Shown: one piece after another, positions 60,255 to 64,000 of the stretch
How the letters are laid out: the number at the start of each line of letters is the position of its first letter
Numbering within the stretch: position 1 is the stretch's first letter
The notes under the pieces: generated by a model
The model's input: only the letters and a program-made list of their open reading frames with translations
Databases searched by the model: none
Told to the model about the DNA's origin: nothing
Translations under genes and position numbers: made by a program
From: Roseburia sp.
GTDB lineage: Bacteria > Bacillota > Clostridia > Lachnospirales > Lachnospiraceae
Assembly (NCBI GenBank): GCA_003483745.1
Contig: DMYD01000014.1
Span: forward strand, 537 to 64,536
Direction of reading: 5' to 3'
DNA length: 64,000 nucleotides

Positions 60255-62465
60255 TTATTCAAAAATCTGGTTGATTTTTCCACAAAGGCGAATGTCTGTC
60301 GAAGAAGTTCCAACCTGAATTTCATAAGTTCCACTTACCGGTAAAAACGTCTTCTTTTGCACATCATAATATGCAAAGTCCTTTTCCTCTAAAACAATAC
60401 AAATTTTCTTTGTTTCTCCTGCATGAAGTTCCACCTTTTCAAATGCTTTCAATTCATGAAATGGTCTGTTCTTTCTCTGCTCCTGCGCAACATAAATCTG
60501 AACAGTTTCTTTACCATCCACTACTCCATCATTTTTCACAGTGCATGAAACTTTCACAACCTGTTTCCCACGCTCCTTATGCTGCACAATTTCAAGATCA
60601 CCATAAGAAAATCCGGTATAGGAAAGCCCATGACCAAACGGAAATAAAATCTCTGTTTTTTCCGTATCATAATAACGGTAGCCAACCATCACACCTTCCC
60701 TGTACTCTACGCGGTCTTTCTTTCCAAATGTTCCGATCGTATGTGCCGGACACTGTGACGCATCACGAATAAACGTTTCTGCCAGCTTTCCGGATGGATT
60801 TACTTTTCCAAACAAGATCTCTGCCAGGGCTGTTCCACCCTCCATACCTGCATAATAACTCCAGAGGATTGCTTTTGCTTTTTCTGCCCACGGCATCTCA
60901 ACCGGTGCACCTGCATACATACAGACAACCATGTCCGGTGCCACCTTTAACAGAGCTTCGATCACTTCATCCTGTCCGTATGGCAGCTTCATGTCCGCAC
61001 GGTCAAGTCCCTCCACATCAAAATCGTGGTTCAGTCCGCCCACAAAGATGACGATGTCACTTGCCTTTGCGAGTGCGACTGCCGCCGCTAAGGCTTCCTG
61101 CTGTTTTTTGCGATAGGATTCTGCCGCCGCTTTCTGCTGTTTCTCCGGTGTACTGCCGCCTACTGTATTTTCATCCGGCGCACTTCCACTTACCGTACTT
61201 TCCTTTTCCATATCCCCGGCAGTCCCCGTACTTGCCGCCTGCCAGTTGATCTCAGATGCCTCTTCCTTATCCGGGATCACATATCCCGGAGCATAGGAAA
61301 CTTTCACATTTCCACCGAGCAATTTTTTGATTCCCATGAGTGGCGAAATCTCATACAGTGCCTTGATCTCCGCGCTTCCGCCTCCATTCGAATGGATTGC
61401 CGCTGCATTCGCACCGATCACGGCAACCTTACAGCCGGATTCTGCCCAAAGAGGCAATACCTGATCTTCATTTTTCAATAAAATTATGGACTCACGCGCC
61501 ACATCAAGCACTGCCCTGCGATGTTCTTCCGTGTTATATGCACCTGTCTTACGATTCTCCTTTTCCGGTCCGATCATCTTAAGGCGCAGCATCATGCGCA
61601 GGATATTGCGCACTTTTTCATCTACCAGTGATTCTTCGATTTCTCCGTCCTGCACTGCTTTAAACAGCGGATCTGCCATGTACTGTTCATTGAACTGATA
61701 CTTGACATCCATCTCGATATCCAGCCCGGACTCTGCCGCCTGCTTCGTATCATGCACAGCACCCCAGTCAGAGATCACAACGCCGTCAAATGCCCATTCT
61801 TTCCGCAGTTTTTCATTCAAAAGAGACTTACTCATGCAACAGTGCTCACCATTTAACAGGTTATAGGCTCCCATCAGCGAAAGGGTATGGCCCTTTTGCA
61901 CCGCCGCTTTAAATCCCGGAAAATAAATTTCCTCCAGTGTCTCCTCATCAACGATCGTATCCACCCAGAGTCTCTCCGTCTCCTGTGAATTTGTGGCAAA
62001 ATGTTTTACACATGCAGCAACATCGTTTTTCTGAATGCCTTCTATCATCGGAACAACCAATTCTTCAATGAGTCTTGGATCTTCGCTCATATATTCAAAA
62101 TTTCTTCCACAGAGCGGACTGCGTTTGATATTAATGCCAGGTGCTAAAATTACATCCTTGCCTCTTCCTCTTGCTTCTTCACCTAACACTTCGCCTGCTT
62201 TCCCTGCCAGATCCCGGTTCCATGTAGATGCGATGGCACTATTACACGGAAGATAAGTCACGTAGTCCTCCGTTGTTCCAATATTGCGCCATTCATTGTC
62301 CGCAAATTCTGCACGTACCCCCATTGGTCCGTCTGACATATAAAGCGGCGGTATGGAAAGCCGTTCCACTCCCTCGGTGCGGAATAGCCCCGCACCGTGG
62401 ATCATACCGATTTTTTCTTCTAAAGTCAGTTCATTTAAGATTTCTTCGATATATATTTCCTGCAT
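60255..62465 (-). CDS. GH3 beta-glucosidase/beta-xylosidase type enzyme
   Basis: A 736-residue cytoplasmic GH3 glycosidase. Barrel domain: KIGMIHGAGLFRT near residue 18, RSPLCGRNFEYMSEDPRL near 114, VKHFATNSQE near 158, and the nucleophile aspartate in FDGVVISDWGAVHDTKQA near 232. The second alpha/beta domain and a C-terminal fibronectin-III-like domain follow (FPFGHGLSYTGFSYGDLEI). An Ala/Ser/Gly/Lys-rich insert sits at about residues 405-450 (STVSGSAPDENTVGG). Its ATG overlaps the GH31 stop (TAATG). With an alpha-xylosidase upstream, xyloglucan oligosaccharide breakdown is likely. Confidence 0.93.
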   Translation of the reverse strand: MQEIYIEEILNELTLEEKIGMIHGAGLFRTEGVERLSIPPLYMSDGPMGVRAEFADNEWRNIGTTEDYVTYLPCNSAIASTWNRDLAGKAGEVLGEEARGRGKDVILAPGINIKRSPLCGRNFEYMSEDPRLIEELVVPMIEGIQKNDVAACVKHFATNSQETERLWVDTIVDEETLEEIYFPGFKAAVQKGHTLSLMGAYNLLNGEHCCMSKSLLNEKLRKEWAFDGVVISDWGAVHDTKQAAESGLDIEMDVKYQFNEQYMADPLFKAVQDGEIEESLVDEKVRNILRMMLRLKMIGPEKENRKTGAYNTEEHRRAVLDVARESIILLKNEDQVLPLWAESGCKVAVIGANAAAIHSNGGGSAEIKALYEISPLMGIKKLLGGNVKVSYAPGYVIPDKEEASEINWQAASTGTAGDMEKESTVSGSAPDENTVGGSTPEKQQKAAAESYRKKQQEALAAAVALAKASDIVIFVGGLNHDFDVEGLDRADMKLPYGQDEVIEALLKVAPDMVVCMYAGAPVEMPWAEKAKAILWSYYAGMEGGTALAEILFGKVNPSGKLAETFIRDASQCPAHTIGTFGKKDRVEYREGVMVGYRYYDTEKTEILFPFGHGLSYTGFSYGDLEIVQHKERGKQVVKVSCTVKNDGVVDGKETVQIYVAQEQRKNRPFHELKAFEKVELHAGETKKICIVLEEKDFAYYDVQKKTFLPVSGTYEIQVGTSSTDIRLCGKINQIFE

Positions 62466-64000
62466 TAAAATACAACCTCTGCCTTGCCATCTCCGTTAAA
62501 CTCTACGATGACATTTTCTCCATCCTGTGTATAGGACGCACCATTTACCTGCTTTGGAGTACCGACATTCATCAACGCCACTTTAGATGCCTTTTTACTC
62601 TCTACTGCAATCTGGCAGGAAGCCCCGTTCTTTACAACACTTACAGATGCTTCTTTCTCATTTTCCGTTCCATATACAACAGTCTTAGCTTCAACGCCAT
62701 CTTTTAATGCATATGCACGGAATGTTACACCGTCCGCATAATCGTAAACTGCATTGTCATTTTTTGCACCCATAGCTACAATACTGCCCTCTTTGACATA
62801 GAGAGGAATGCTTAAATAACCATGTTTTTCTTTGTACCATTTACCGCCTTCTTTGACTTCTCCGGTCAGTAAGGATGTCCAGGTTCCCTCCGGCAGATAA
62901 TATTCTGCAATGCTGTCATCACGGAAAATCGGTGCAACCAGCAAGGAATCACCTAACATATACTGAGTTGCCAGGTAAGCGCAGTTTTTATCCTCCGTAA
63001 ATTCAAGCACCATGCTCCGCATCATTGGGATACCGGTCTTTGATGTCTCGATCGCATTGCGGTACAGATACGGCATTAAGGATGCCTTAAGCTGTGCAAA
63101 ATAACGCACCACATCTACTGCTTCCTCATCATATGCCCACGGCACACGGTAAGAAGTAGATCCATGCAGCCTTGAATGGGAAGAAAGAAGTCCAAACGCA
63201 CACCATCTCTTGTATACATCCGGTGTGGAAGTACTCTCAAATCCTCCGATATCATGACTCCAGTATCCAAAACCGGAACTTGTCAGTGACAGACCGCCGC
63301 GAAGACTTTCCTCCATGGATTCATAATCAGACCAGCAGTCACCGCCCCAGTGAACCGGGAACTTCTGTCCGCCCGCAGTTGCAGAACGTGCAAAAAGAAT
63401 TGCCTCTTTTTCGCCTTTTTTCTTCTTTAATACATCAAATACTACCTTATTGTAAAGGTATGTATAGTAGTTATGCATCTTAACCGGATCAGATCCGTCA
63501 TAATATACTGCATCCGTCGGGATTCTCTCACCAAAGTCGGTCTTGAAGCAGTCCACACCCATATCAAGAAGTGCCTCTAATTTTTTCCCATACCACTCAC
63601 ATGCCGCAGGATTTGTAAAGTCAACGATGGCAAGTCCAGGCTGCCACATATCCCACTGCCATACATCACCGTTTGGACGTTTTAAGAAATAACCTCCCTC
63701 AACTCCCTCTTTGAACATGGAAGATTCCTGTCCTACATAGCTGTTGATCCATACGCAGATCTTTAATCCTTTTGCTTTCAGACGTTTTAACATGCCCTCC
63801 GGATCCGGAAATACTCTGGAATCCCAGGTAAAATCACACCAGTTAAAATCTTTCATCCAGAAACAGTCAAAATGGAATACAGATAACGGTATTTTACGGT
63901 CAAACATTCCATCGACAAAACTATTGACTGTCTTTTCATCATAGTTTGTCGTAAAGGATGTGGACAGCCAGAGTCCAAATGTCCAAGGTGCCGGAAGGGA
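62465..64000 (-). CDS. yicI: GH31 alpha-xylosidase (3' part; 5' end beyond the window)
   Basis: Removes alpha-1,6-xylose from xyloglucan oligosaccharides (isoprimeverose type ends). The frame stays open to the window edge: WTFGLWLSTSFTTNYDEKTV lies upstream of the ATG at 63907, so that ATG is internal. The YicI-type signatures are FHFDCFWMKDFNWCDFTWD, the nucleophile aspartate in FKTDFGERIP, VHWGGDCWSDYESMEESLRG with the acid/base aspartate, and FGYWSHDIGGFES. It is translationally coupled to the downstream GH3 gene. About 510 residues are visible; a further ~250 should lie upstream. Confidence 0.95.
   Translation of the reverse strand, partial: SLPAPWTFGLWLSTSFTTNYDEKTVNSFVDGMFDRKIPLSVFHFDCFWMKDFNWCDFTWDSRVFPDPEGMLKRLKAKGLKICVWINSYVGQESSMFKEGVEGGYFLKRPNGDVWQWDMWQPGLAIVDFTNPAACEWYGKKLEALLDMGVDCFKTDFGERIPTDAVYYDGSDPVKMHNYYTYLYNKVVFDVLKKKKGEKEAILFARSATAGGQKFPVHWGGDCWSDYESMEESLRGGLSLTSSGFGYWSHDIGGFESTSTPDVYKRWCAFGLLSSHSRLHGSTSYRVPWAYDEEAVDVVRYFAQLKASLMPYLYRNAIETSKTGIPMMRSMVLEFTEDKNCAYLATQYMLGDSLLVAPIFRDDSIAEYYLPEGTWTSLLTGEVKEGGKWYKEKHGYLSIPLYVKEGSIVAMGAKNDNAVYDYADGVTFRAYALKDGVEAKTVVYGTENEKEASVSVVKNGASCQIAVESKKASKVALMNVGTPKQVNGASYTQDGENVIVEFNGDGKAEVVF

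Overview
The window looks like chromosome of a low-to-mid-GC, spore-forming anaerobic Firmicute, most likely a gut Lachnospiraceae of the Roseburia/Agathobacter kind. That placement is inference. It rests on a spoIVA gene, T-box and TPP leaders of clostridial type, strong AGGAGG ribosome sites, many glycoside hydrolases with ABC and GPH sugar uptake, and a nickel-pincer (lar) pair. I see no rRNA, tRNA, CRISPR array, transposase or prophage. Most genes lie on the minus strand.

Layout. 0-7.3 kb: metal-dependent hydrolase, an S-adenosylhomocysteine/methylthioadenosine deaminase-type amidohydrolase with purine nucleoside phosphorylase, an unknown protein that overlaps a YitT/YczE-type membrane protein tail to tail, spoIVA and a diacylglycerol-kinase-like lipid kinase. 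7.3-13.6 kb: a maltodextrin locus (malQ, LacI regulator, two permeases, lipoprotein binding protein) with a clear promoter and two LacI-type operators. 13.8-18.3 kb: ClC antiporter, DUF1284 protein, bioY with a BirA-like box, asparaginase, threonine aldolase. 18.4-25.7 kb: a complete tryptophan operon in the order E-G-C-F-B-A-D behind a Trp T-box leader that carries an inserted repeat. 25.7-37.6 kb: a YfhO membrane protein, YqeC, then a TetR-controlled glycoside operon (GH2, a GT-B-like unknown, GPH transporter, GH36 alpha-galactosidase). 37.7-40 kb: larB and larC. 40-43.7 kb: GNAT, a broken gene, and thiD-cytX-thiW under a TPP riboswitch. 43.8-49.8 kb: a polyol/hexuronate locus (mannitol dehydrogenase-family enzyme, GntP permease, fructokinase-like kinase, VOC protein) facing a ROK regulator, with two matching 18-bp candidate operators. 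49.8-53.7 kb: a two-component system divergent from a three-gene redox cluster (46-residue CXXC protein, polyferredoxin membrane protein, TlpA-like lipoprotein). 53.8-60 kb: DUF4300 lipoprotein, unknown protein, metF, greA, phosphopantetheinyl transferase, Hpt protein and a receiver-GGDEF-EAL-PAS protein. 60.2-64 kb: GH3 and the 3' part of a GH31 alpha-xylosidase gene that runs off the window.

The most unusual non-coding signal is a 128-bp structured repeat present twice (25295-25422 and 60072-60199). One copy sits inside the trp T-box leader and the other behind the GH3 gene. In both, its T-rich end is the T-tract of a strong terminator hairpin, one stem shows a compensatory base change, and a short reading frame is conserved. 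A second, composite palindromic element lies between the maltodextrin binding protein and its permease.
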